NCBI GenBank assembly: GCA_964566025.1
Contig: CAZMHF010000037.1
Location: forward strand, 1 to 13,582
Reading direction: 5' to 3'
Origin: RGIG8306 sp964566025
GTDB lineage: Bacteria > Bacillota > Clostridia > Lachnospirales > Lachnospiraceae
DNA: 13,582 bases
The position numbers and the translations under genes are program-made. Shown in pieces: positions 1 to 7,407 of the stretch; position 1 is the first letter of the stretch; every line of letters begins with the position of its first letter. The notes under the pieces were generated by a model, which worked only from the letters and a program-made list of their open reading frames with translations, searched no databases and was not told the origin of the DNA.

Positions 1-992
1 AAATGTCCTTGGTAGTCATAAGCAAATATACGACCTCTAACTTTATCTAAACAATAATATGTATCATTTTCAAATGCTACAACATCGACAAAGCGAGATG
101 GTCCATTGATATCACCTGTATTATCGTAGTATAAATCGCCACATGGTTTTGATTCACCATTTCGAATTAAGATGTCATTTCCCATCATATTTAATCGTCT
201 AACCATATCGAATGATGTAAATTCAGAAGCATCAAATGTAGCGCTTGTTACGTAAATGAAATGCTCGCTATCAAGCGATACATTGTTATATTCTGTAGGA
301 ACAAAGGATTGCATTTGTTCTCTTTGGGCAGCTGAAGAAATCTTTTTCCACATATATTCGTACATATTAGGAGTTACTTTACTAGCTCCAACATAGCCAA
401 CAAATTTTCCTTCTTGATCAAATTCAATGATACCTTTATTCACATTTTTCGCTTGCACGTAAATTGTTCCATTTGTAGGATGAACAGCGATTTTTTGTAC
501 CATGAAACCATGTGAGGCTTCATAGGAATTATCGGTTGGTCTTTCAATTTTTTTGATGACCTTTTTTTCGTTATCAAGATGTAATATGCGCTCATTATTT
601 GTATCACATACATATAAATCGCCATTTTCCATCAAAAATGCATCCGTTGGTGCATTAAATGTTGTTTCCGCACCATCTAAAATTGCTTTATCAACAATTT
701 CTACAAGTTTATAAGAATTGTCTGTGCAATCAACTAATACAATTCGGTTGTTTCCTGTATCTGCAATAACTGCAATATTTCCTGTTGTATTAAGGCCTTG
801 TGGATTGCTAAACTCCCCTATATCTAAATTTTCGCCTAGTAAGATGGAATCTGCTTCATAGGCATTTGGAGAAAATTGAACATCATGCCAAAAATCATAG
901 GTATATGTATACGAGAAATCATCGGCAAATGTAGCAATGCTGTTTATTAAAACAAATGAAATCATAAGTAAAACAAATATCTTTTTCTTCAT
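1..992 (-). CDS. Secreted NHL-type beta-propeller protein (3' end outside window)
   Basis: The frame is open from ATG at 992 to the window edge (330 codons, no stop), so the C-terminus is missing. Residues 1-23 look like a signal peptide: Lys-rich start, hydrophobic core, and a Thr-Phe-Ala site before Asp-Asp. The rest shows propeller-like repeats with the NHL signature: DTGNNRI near residues 78-84, DTNNERI near 130-136, and weaker blades near 165-200, 236-252 and 300-328. NHL propellers are usually ligand- or protein-binding scaffolds, and no catalytic motif is visible. The ribosome site AGGAGG (998-1003) overlaps the TAG stop of the permease gene before it, so translation is probably coupled. 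The position as last visible gene of a sugar ABC operon suggests an extracytoplasmic accessory role in glycan binding (inference). A C-terminal membrane domain could follow outside the window. Confidence 0.8.
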   Translation of the reverse strand, partial: MKKKIFVLLMISFVLINSIATFADDFSYTYTYDFWHDVQFSPNAYEADSILLGENLDIGEFSNPQGLNTTGNIAVIADTGNNRIVLVDCTDNSYKLVEIVDKAILDGAETTFNAPTDAFLMENGDLYVCDTNNERILHLDNEKKVIKKIERPTDNSYEASHGFMVQKIAVHPTNGTIYVQAKNVNKGIIEFDQEGKFVGYVGASKVTPNMYEYMWKKISSAAQREQMQSFVPTEYNNVSLDSEHFIYVTSATFDASEFTSFDMVRRLNMMGNDILIRNGESKPCGDLYYDNTGDINGPSRFVDVVAFENDTYYCLDKVRGRIFAYDYQGH

Positions 993-997
993 CACTA

Positions 998-1004
998 CCT
1001 CCTA
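998..1004 (-). promoter_or_regulatory. Ribosome site overlapping the permease stop codon
   Basis: TAGGAGG on the minus strand contains both the TAG stop of the MalG-type permease gene (1002-1004) and the Shine-Dalgarno of the propeller gene, five bases before its ATG. This fixes the start of the propeller gene and implies translational coupling. Confidence 0.75.
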
Positions 1005-1862
1005 TTCTTTAATACCTGATGACGCCATGGTTTCTAGGATATTGCTTTGTGCAAACAAGAAAGCCAAGATTGGAACAATCATTACAAACAATGTTACAGC
1101 GGCACCAACACCTGCTCTTGCAACACCACCTGCAATAATTTGTTGTAATGCATATGGCATTGTTTTTAGTTCCTCTGCGTAAATAAAGTTACTAGCTTTT
1201 GTATTCCATAATGCTTGAATCGAGAAAATGGAAGCCGTCAACCATGCAGGCTTAACCATCGGCATAACAATCTGGACAAATATACGTCCTTCTTTTGCAC
1301 CATCTATTTTTGCCGCTTCAATCAAGGTGTCTGGAATACCATCCATAAACTGCTTGATAAGGAAGAATCCCATCGGAGAAGCAAAGGCTGGTACGATGAT
1401 CGACCAGTAGGTATCAACCCATCCTAATGCGCTCATAACAAGGTAGTTTGGAATCTGCGTTACATAACCTGAGAACATAAGTGTTGTAACGATCAATGAG
1501 AAAAAGAACTTGCTTCCTGGGAAGCGATATTTCGCTAATACATAAGCTCCCATTGATGCGAAAAGGATATGGCCAACTGTTCCTACAAGCGTAATCATAA
1601 CTGTATTGAAAATATATCTCGTAAATGGCACCCATGATTGACTCATAATAATAAATAAGTCAGCGAAGTTGTCCATCGTTGGATTCTTAACAAATAGTTT
1701 AGGCGGGAACAAATAAATCTCATTTAGTGGCTTGAATGCGTTATTAATCGCATATACAAGCGGATAAACAAAGAACACACCGAATACAATGAGGATAAAG
1801 TATACGAATAAATCTCCGCCCAACGAACGATTCGGTCTGGCTTTTAATTTTGACTTGCTCAT
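1002..1862 (-). CDS. Carbohydrate ABC transporter permease, MalG type (CUT1)
   Basis: This 286-residue inner-membrane permease is the second half of the translocation pore of a CUT1 sugar importer. Membrane segments lie near residues 18-38, 85-110, 118-145, 150-170, 205-220 and 252-275. The cytoplasmic EAA loop, which docks on the transport ATPase, is clear at residues 182-201 (EAAKIDGAKEGRIF then VMP), with the family-typical Gly at 188 and Pro at 201. Length is normal for MalG/AraQ-like permeases. The gene starts 15 bases after the MalF-type gene, with an AGAGGGG ribosome site directly after that gene's TAA. The substrate cannot be read from the permease; the large binding protein of the same operon suggests an oligosaccharide. 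Confidence 0.93.
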   Translation of the reverse strand: MSKSKLKARPNRSLGGDLFVYFILIVFGVFFVYPLVYAINNAFKPLNEIYLFPPKLFVKNPTMDNFADLFIIMSQSWVPFTRYIFNTVMITLVGTVGHILFASMGAYVLAKYRFPGSKFFFSLIVTTLMFSGYVTQIPNYLVMSALGWVDTYWSIIVPAFASPMGFFLIKQFMDGIPDTLIEAAKIDGAKEGRIFVQIVMPMVKPAWLTASIFSIQALWNTKASNFIYAEELKTMPYALQQIIAGGVARAGVGAAVTLFVMIVPILAFLFAQSNILETMASSGIKE

Positions 1863-1877
1863 ACGTCTTCCCCTCTC

Positions 1878-2810
1878 TTAGTGTCCTACTTTATTTAATA
1901 GTGCTTGAACAATTTTATTGGTAACAATCATTGTAACAAACAAAATGGTTGCAATAGCGGATGCATATCCCATATCAAATCGTAAGGAACCATAATCGAC
2001 TAGATGGTTTACGACAGTATGCACACGATAATCCGTACTTGGGAAACCACAAAGTGCTGTTGTTACATCAGCGATTCCAAATGATTGTGTAATGGCCATA
2101 ACGGCACCGAACATCAACATTCCCTTCATATTCGGAAGTGTTATGTACCATAGCTCTTGCCAACGATTTCGAATACCATCTACATATCCAGCCTCGTATT
2201 GTGATTGATCCACCGTTTGAAGACCAGCTACGAAAGCAAGGAATCCAGTACCAAGACTCATCCATAATACAACGATAATAATAACTGGCATCATATAATC
2301 AACATTCGTCAACCAAAGAATCGGCTCGTTGATAATACCTAGATCCATCAAAATACCATTTGCATAACCATACGCATCACCACTAAAAATCAATGCCCAA
2401 ATTAGATAAACCTGACCCGATATAGACGGTGCGTAGAAAATCAATACAGCAATCGCACGAACATATCTTGGCAACTCATGAATAAACCATGCAAACAGGA
2501 AGGAGGCTAAGTAACCAATCGGGCCTGTAATAACTGCCAAAATTAATGTGTTAATAATGGATGTAATGAAGATTTCATCGCCGAAAAAGAGGGCGATATA
2601 ATTCTTCAATCCAACAAACCTTGCTGGCTCAAATACATTGTAATAAGTGAAACTATACCCAATCGAAATAATAACGGGTGTAATAACAAATAGTAAAAAT
2701 ACAAGTGCGTATGGTAACAAGAAGAGATAGCAACCACGATGCTGTTTCATGCTTTTTAACGTCGCTATAAATTGTCTTTTCTTTTTAGTTTTATAACCTG
2801 CTAAGCTCAT
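1878..2810 (-). CDS. Sugar ABC transporter permease, MalF type (CUT1)
   Basis: This 310-residue integral membrane protein pairs with the MalG-type permease to form the pore. It starts with a basic cytoplasmic tail (KTKKKRQF at residues 7-14), followed by a first membrane segment near 28-50 and further segments near 85-112, 118-142, 172-195, 230-248 and 282-300. The EAA loop is at residues 206-226 (EAGYVDGIRNRWQELW then ITLP), with EAA degenerated to EAG as is common in MalF-like subunits. The AAGGAG ribosome site begins in the TAA stop of the solute-binding protein gene, leaving a 14-base gap. Length and topology are normal for sugar permeases of the UgpA/LplB kind. The transported sugar is unknown. 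Confidence 0.93.
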   Translation of the reverse strand: MSLAGYKTKKKRQFIATLKSMKQHRGCYLFLLPYALVFLLFVITPVIISIGYSFTYYNVFEPARFVGLKNYIALFFGDEIFITSIINTLILAVITGPIGYLASFLFAWFIHELPRYVRAIAVLIFYAPSISGQVYLIWALIFSGDAYGYANGILMDLGIINEPILWLTNVDYMMPVIIIVVLWMSLGTGFLAFVAGLQTVDQSQYEAGYVDGIRNRWQELWYITLPNMKGMLMFGAVMAITQSFGIADVTTALCGFPSTDYRVHTVVNHLVDYGSLRFDMGYASAIATILFVTMIVTNKIVQALLNKVGH

Positions 2811-2824
2811 ATTCGCTTCTCTCC

Positions 2825-5734
2825 TTATTTTTCTTTGATAATACCAAACTCTAGCTGTTTCTTTTCAAGCTCTTGGTTAATGGTAATAGCGTAATCAAGT
2901 AGTGTTTCTCGTGTATCAGTACTTTTCGTCATAACGCGTCGAACAGCATTTACGATGTTACGTGATGTATAGTAACCACCAGCTACTTCAGGTGTTCCCT
3001 TGATCCATTCCCATTGTTCTTTAATAATAGCAGCTTCGTCTGTACTCCATGGTAATTGATCGAAAGCTAGCTTATTTGCAGTTGCATAACGAGCCGAAGC
3101 GCCCATCAATGCTTCCATTTCACGACCAAAGGCAACTTGTGCATCTGCTCCCATCCACCAACGGATGAATTTCCAAGCTGCTTCTTTTTTCTCAGAAGAA
3201 GCGATCATCATTGTTGCTGTACTCCATGAACTTGTGGCACGATTGATTGAACCGTCTTCTTGCTCAACACCTGGAAGTAATGCAAATTCCCATAGACCAC
3301 GAATTTCTGGTGCCGAAACAGCTAATGTGTTGTAATTGTTGTAATCAACAAAACCAATCGGCATTTCACCCGTTCTAAAACGGTTTACGAAATCGTATTC
3401 TTGTGGCACTTTATAATGTGTAAAGAATTTTGTATAAATTTCAAATGCCTCAACTGCAACAGGCGTTGCTAGCAAAATTTCTGTTTGTTCATCGTTGTAT
3501 AAATTTCCACCTCTTTGATACAATTGCGCAAAGAAGTTTGATAAATCTGGTGTCTTGATATTGTTAATCTTACGCTCTACAGAAGGAATTCCGACCTCCA
3601 TGTTGTTGTTATTTAGTTTTGAGAACATAGCGATTAATTCGTCCCATGTATCTGGTGGTGTTAATTCTAGTTCTTCAAATACATCTGTACGATAAAACAT
3701 TACGTTGAAGTATTGTGTCTCTGGCAAACCATATACACCGCCATCATAACGGAACGGCTCAATCGCACTATCATAATACTCTGTAATTAATTCATTAAAT
3801 CCTTCGTATTTGCTTAAATCTTCTGCGGCACCACGAAGCGCATAGTTAACTGGCTCTCCTTGTTGGGTTGAAACAACAACATCTGGTCCTGTTCCAGCAA
3901 CAACGGCTGGCATAACGGCTTCTGGTCCAACTAGTTTTGTATTGACGCCGATACCATATTGTGAGGTAAAGGTATCGTCAATTAATGCCTTTAGGATCGT
4001 ACTTTGATCACGACCTGTCAAAATCCAAACTTCAATACTGTCTTCTTCTGCATAAACATTACCTACGTTGTTGTAATTATTTGAGAAGGAAGCAGCAAAT
4101 GAACGGATTTCATGCATCGCTGATTGCATAAATGTTTCTTTTACAGATGGTAACTTAGCATCTGGCGAACTGATTACGATATAATCAACTGCTAGTGGTG
4201 ATTGACTTAATTGTGAAAGTGAATTTCCAAGAGCACTGATATTGTTTTTGAAGTTTGCCAATGTCAAAGGAATCTTATGTGGCTTTTCGGCGAATCTTTC
4301 TAATTGAATAGCAAGTGTTTCTGCCGAAGCAACCTGTGCTCCTTTTTCTCCTGAATATTCAATCAAATCATCTACGATTTTGAAAAGAATTTTTGCTTCT
4401 AAATCAATTTGTTCGATTAGCTCAGGATAGATCTTGTCGATATTGTAATCTCTATATTTGTCTGGTTCTGTTCCTGTAAGTACAAGAATTGAACGATAGA
4501 TTTCATTTAGTCTAAACACGCTTTCTTCAATTCGATTTAAAATCTCTCCTAAATCGCCCAATGTCACTTCAAAGCGAATTTTATGTTTTCCTGCTGTTAA
4601 TGGGAATAAGAAAGCTTCTCCATTTTCATCTGATAGCGTAGTCATTTGCCATTTGTTATTGTAGCTAAATTCGATAATAGATGCTTCATCAAAAGGAATT
4701 TCTCCATCTATATATAAGCTACGGCTTGATACAAATCCTCGATTAAAGTTTTGTCTTCCTTTGAGTGAGATATTGTACAAACCATCTTCTTCTATATCTA
4801 CTTCAAATTCAATCCACTGACTTGCACTTCTCCATGCATTTCCGCCAATCATATTCAATGTGATTTGCTTTATGTTGTATGGCTCAGTTGTTGAAGAAGA
4901 ACGATCGTATGTTGGATATAAGGAAGGAGAAGAACGATAAAGAGCTCTTTCACCTTGTATCACTTGCAAATAATCTTTTGGACTTGTCTTGATTGTTGCA
5001 TTTGCAATATAGTCTTTGTATGTGGTATTTTCCGTAATACCTTCAATAACTATTTCGCTAATGGCCATTGGTTCCGAAACACCTTCAATGGTAATTTCAT
5101 TCTCTCCAGCTTCTAAGTAGAATTTATATGGACTTGAGAAGTATCCCATATAATCTTTCATATAAGAATCTTGCCAATAACCTTTTTCGATTTGTGTTTG
5201 ACGGATTTCATTGCCTTGGTTGTCTTTTCGAATATCCAAGGATTCATCACCCCAAATACGTGTGAAGTTAATTAAGTCGGCTCCGTAGAATGGTAATTCT
5301 CCATTAATATAAAGTCCACGCTCAATATCTACACCACGTGATTCAATTGGAAAATAATTAATCATAACATTGTAAAATCCCGAAACAGGAACTTCTACTT
5401 TATAGGTAACCGAACTTTTTTCTTCTGTGATCAAGACGTTTTCTTTGCCTTCATAAGAAGCTTCGAATTTAATACCTTCGCCGTCTGTATATTCGTCAAT
5501 TTTAATTTCATATTGGCCAGATGTTTGGCTGGCTTTGTCGGCATGATTTTTTAGGTAAATCGAATACGTGTTATCACGCCCCAATCCACTTTGGACTTGA
5601 GACAAATCAACACCTTTATATTTGTCATAGTAATTATCAGGACCCTTAATTAATGCGAAATACAAAGCAAATGCAGCAACAACTACAACCGCAATGCCAG
5701 TTTTGATTATCCATCCTTTGACTTTTTCACTCAT
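2825..5734 (-). CDS. Large membrane-anchored extracellular solute-binding protein with N-terminal beta-sandwich modules
   Basis: The protein has 969 residues from the ATG at 5734. A GTG directly before it (5737) is also possible; the AAAGGA ribosome site sits 10 bases from the ATG and 7 from the GTG. An uncleaved-looking hydrophobic segment at about 10-29 lacks a lipobox Cys, so it is probably anchored by this helix. Residues about 75-235 and 255-415 look like two related carbohydrate-binding-type beta-sandwiches: each has a (G/S)(L/R)xYI(N/D)GE(L/I)PF motif (near 140-150 and 339-349), a pattern seen in galactose-binding-like folds. A helical linker covers about 425-560. Residues about 566-960 form a family 1 solute-binding protein (GTGPDVVV near 615, GVYGLPE near 667, PPDTWDEL near 694). 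At more than twice the usual 400-450 residues, it should capture glycan and hand it to the two permeases. Substrate unknown. Confidence 0.88.
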   Translation of the reverse strand: MSEKVKGWIIKTGIAVVVVAAFALYFALIKGPDNYYDKYKGVDLSQVQSGLGRDNTYSIYLKNHADKASQTSGQYEIKIDEYTDGEGIKFEASYEGKENVLITEEKSSVTYKVEVPVSGFYNVMINYFPIESRGVDIERGLYINGELPFYGADLINFTRIWGDESLDIRKDNQGNEIRQTQIEKGYWQDSYMKDYMGYFSSPYKFYLEAGENEITIEGVSEPMAISEIVIEGITENTTYKDYIANATIKTSPKDYLQVIQGERALYRSSPSLYPTYDRSSSTTEPYNIKQITLNMIGGNAWRSASQWIEFEVDIEEDGLYNISLKGRQNFNRGFVSSRSLYIDGEIPFDEASIIEFSYNNKWQMTTLSDENGEAFLFPLTAGKHKIRFEVTLGDLGEILNRIEESVFRLNEIYRSILVLTGTEPDKYRDYNIDKIYPELIEQIDLEAKILFKIVDDLIEYSGEKGAQVASAETLAIQLERFAEKPHKIPLTLANFKNNISALGNSLSQLSQSPLAVDYIVISSPDAKLPSVKETFMQSAMHEIRSFAASFSNNYNNVGNVYAEEDSIEVWILTGRDQSTILKALIDDTFTSQYGIGVNTKLVGPEAVMPAVVAGTGPDVVVSTQQGEPVNYALRGAAEDLSKYEGFNELITEYYDSAIEPFRYDGGVYGLPETQYFNVMFYRTDVFEELELTPPDTWDELIAMFSKLNNNNMEVGIPSVERKINNIKTPDLSNFFAQLYQRGGNLYNDEQTEILLATPVAVEAFEIYTKFFTHYKVPQEYDFVNRFRTGEMPIGFVDYNNYNTLAVSAPEIRGLWEFALLPGVEQEDGSINRATSSWSTATMMIASSEKKEAAWKFIRWWMGADAQVAFGREMEALMGASARYATANKLAFDQLPWSTDEAAIIKEQWEWIKGTPEVAGGYYTSRNIVNAVRRVMTKSTDTRETLLDYAITINQELEKKQLEFGIIKEK

Positions 5735-5944
5735 CACTATACCATCCTTTGTTAATAATTAACTCTATTGTTCGCGCTATTGTGTATTTTGTATAGAAAA
5801 CTTCACAAATTAAACGTTCTATCAGCAATGTAACTATAGTATATTTTATATCGGTTTCCGTTTCTATTTACATATTGCTTGCTTTCTATCATTAATTGCG
5901 ATATTGATTCATAAAAATATTCATTTCCGTTGTACAATACTAAA
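5735..5944 (-). promoter_or_regulatory. Long structured 5' leader of the transport operon
   Basis: This region would be transcribed if the promoter at 5945-5973 is used, giving about 200 untranslated bases. It holds a 13-base palindrome at 5751-5763 (GTTAAT-A-ATTAAC) just ahead of the ribosome site. It also holds a bulged inverted repeat pairing 5825-5833 with 5868-5878, whose loop contains CGG-TTT-CCG at 5852-5860. On the minus strand, 5853-5866 reads TAGAAACGGAAACC, which matches a catabolite-repression (cre) consensus with two mismatches. Any of these could be an operator or RNA structure; none matches a riboswitch class I recognise. No convincing gene is present. Confidence 0.4.
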
Positions 5945-5973
5945 ATTATAGCATATTTCTTTGTCATTTTACA
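5945..5973 (-). promoter_or_regulatory. Extended -10 promoter for the transport operon
   Basis: Read on the minus strand, 5953-5945 is TGCTATAAT, an exact extended -10 element. A weak -35 (TGTAAA, 5973-5968) lies 17 bases upstream. Transcription would start near 5938. This is the best minus-strand promoter between the binding-protein gene and the divergent deacetylase gene. Confidence 0.6.
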
Positions 5974-6121
5974 CAATTTTTTGTTTGTTTTCTCAAAAAA
6001 AATGGTCTTTTTGTAGCACAATATACACATTACTCGTGGATATGCCTTTATCTCTAAATAGCAATACATAGGACTTTATTAGTCTAGGTTCGCATTTGCA
6101 CATTAATAAGGAAGTTTTCAT

Positions 6122-6150
6122 TTGACAAATCGTTGCCCCTTCGTTATACT
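6122..6150 (+). promoter_or_regulatory. Near-consensus sigma-A promoter of the deacetylase gene
   Basis: TTGACA at 6122-6127 and TATACT at 6145-6150 are separated by exactly 17 bases, so start of transcription is expected near 6157. The promoter sits about 36 bases before the ATG at 6187. It overlaps an in-frame TTG at 6133, which rules out that upstream start. The match is to the housekeeping sigma factor rather than to the forespore consensus. Confidence 0.75.
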
Positions 6151-6176
6151 CATTCATATGAAATCAGCACTTATTT

Positions 6177-6181
6177 AGGAG
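6177..6181 (+). promoter_or_regulatory. Ribosome site fixing the deacetylase start
   Basis: AGGAG lies five bases before the ATG at 6187. This, together with the promoter position, sets the start 18 codons downstream of the longest possible reading frame. Confidence 0.75.
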
Positions 6182-6186
6182 AATTT

Positions 6187-7281
6187 ATGAAAAAAACAAC
6201 TACTAAAATCAATCTTTTATTGATAATGGCACTATTTATTTTTTGTCTAGCTGGATGCAAAAATAAAACAACGAATACGCCAATGCCTACCATAAGCATC
6301 CCTTCTGTCGATTCGACAAAGGAACCACCTATCCCTACGGTTTTTTATCCGCCTTCTCAAGAGGTAAATACAACAAGTGCAAACCCATCTACCGATACGA
6401 ACAGCACCTCGAGCGAGCCATCCTCCTCTCCTGCTACTGCAGAACCTGGAACTGTCGCCCCTCCTATCGAAACAGCACCTGTCGCACCACCTAGCGTTTC
6501 CGTTCCACCAATTACACCGCCTACATCTGGAAACTTATTGGATAGCTATAAACCAGGACACACATTGGATTTTAACCATCTTGCCACTGTTTCTAATGCT
6601 CCTACCAATTTCGGATTTTCGACAACGCAACGTGACGAATTTAATCGCCCAAATGGTTGTACCTATTATCATAACTTGTACAACAAATACAATGCCGATT
6701 TTTATAAAGAAAATATCAATACGATTTATTTAACGTTCGATGAGGGTTATGAATTCGGATTAACACCTACCATTCTTGATACCCTAAAAGAGAAAAATGT
6801 AAAAGCTGTCTTTTTCGTTACGATGCCATTTGCAAAAAAGGAACCCGGCCTTATCTCACGAATGATCAACGAAGGGCATGTTGTTGGTAGCCACAGCGTA
6901 ACGCATCCAGCAAATGGTATGCCGAACCTTACCATTGACCAACAAATCAATGAGATGGTTCAATTGCATAATTATATTTATGATAACTATGGTTACGAAA
7001 TGTATTTATTCCGCTATCCAGCTGGTATTTTCAGCGAGCAATCCTTAAGTATTATTCAAGGACTTGGCTATCGTAGCGTATTTTGGAGTTTCGCCCACAA
7101 GGATTGGATTACCGCCGAGCAACCACCAGAAGATGTTGCCTTAGACAGAGTTGTCTCCCAACTACACAATGGTGCTATTTATTTATTACATGCTGTATCA
7201 CAAACAAATACGAATATTTTAGGAAGATTTATAGACGAAGCGCACGCAAGAGGATTTACATTTGGGTATTATAGCCGCTAA
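6187..7281 (+). CDS. pdaA: Lipoprotein polysaccharide deacetylase, PdaA-like (NodB fold)
   Basis: The 364-residue product begins with a lipoprotein signal (lipobox LAGC, Cys24), then a Ser/Thr/Pro-rich linker of about 95 residues that would span the wall, then a NodB-type deacetylase domain from about residue 175. Motifs are TFDEGYE at 183-189 (motif 1, as in PdaA-type enzymes rather than TFDDGP), HSVTHP at 236-241 with metal-binding His236 and His240, RYPAG at 276-280, FWSFAHKDW at 299-307, and LLHAVS at 333-338 with the catalytic-side His. B. subtilis PdaA removes acetyl from N-acetylmuramic acid during spore-cortex muramic-lactam formation. The group call rests on the motif 1 and FWS/LLHA signatures. 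The lipid anchor and long linker are unlike B. subtilis PdaA, so the target may be vegetative peptidoglycan (inference). It converges on ftsZ. Symbol is by similarity only. Confidence 0.8.
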   Translation: MKKTTTKINLLLIMALFIFCLAGCKNKTTNTPMPTISIPSVDSTKEPPIPTVFYPPSQEVNTTSANPSTDTNSTSSEPSSSPATAEPGTVAPPIETAPVAPPSVSVPPITPPTSGNLLDSYKPGHTLDFNHLATVSNAPTNFGFSTTQRDEFNRPNGCTYYHNLYNKYNADFYKENINTIYLTFDEGYEFGLTPTILDTLKEKNVKAVFFVTMPFAKKEPGLISRMINEGHVVGSHSVTHPANGMPNLTIDQQINEMVQLHNYIYDNYGYEMYLFRYPAGIFSEQSLSIIQGLGYRSVFWSFAHKDWITAEQPPEDVALDRVVSQLHNGAIYLLHAVSQTNTNILGRFIDEAHARGFTFGYYSR

Positions 7282-7312
7282 TCACGTTTCCTTTATCCAT
7301 GTGCTCGCAATA

Positions 7313-7355
7313 AAACAATAAAAAATGACTGCAACGCAGTCATTTTTTATTGTTT
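7313..7355. terminator. Bidirectional intrinsic terminator between the deacetylase gene and ftsZ
   Basis: A perfect 20-base-pair stem joins 7313-7332 and 7336-7355 around an AAC loop. The GC-rich top (TGACTGC/GCAGTCA) is flanked by an A6 tract on the left arm and a T6 tract on the right arm, so an RNA made from either strand ends its hairpin in a U-rich run. It lies between the two convergent genes and serves both. Confidence 0.9.
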
Positions 7356-7407
7356 GTATATTCGTTAATTCGTATACTCGCAATTCATATTTCATAAAAT
7401 AGCAAAA

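Noticed and set aside
5803..6069. An 88-codon minus-strand reading frame in the gap before the transport operon
   Set aside because: It starts in AT-rich sequence with no good ribosome site, has no recognisable domain, and runs through the extended -10 promoter and leader palindromes of the operon.
6133..6186. An 18-codon N-terminal extension of the deacetylase from a TTG
   Set aside because: The TTG falls between the -35 and -10 boxes, upstream of the expected transcript start. The ATG at 6187 has a good ribosome site and begins a clear lipoprotein signal.
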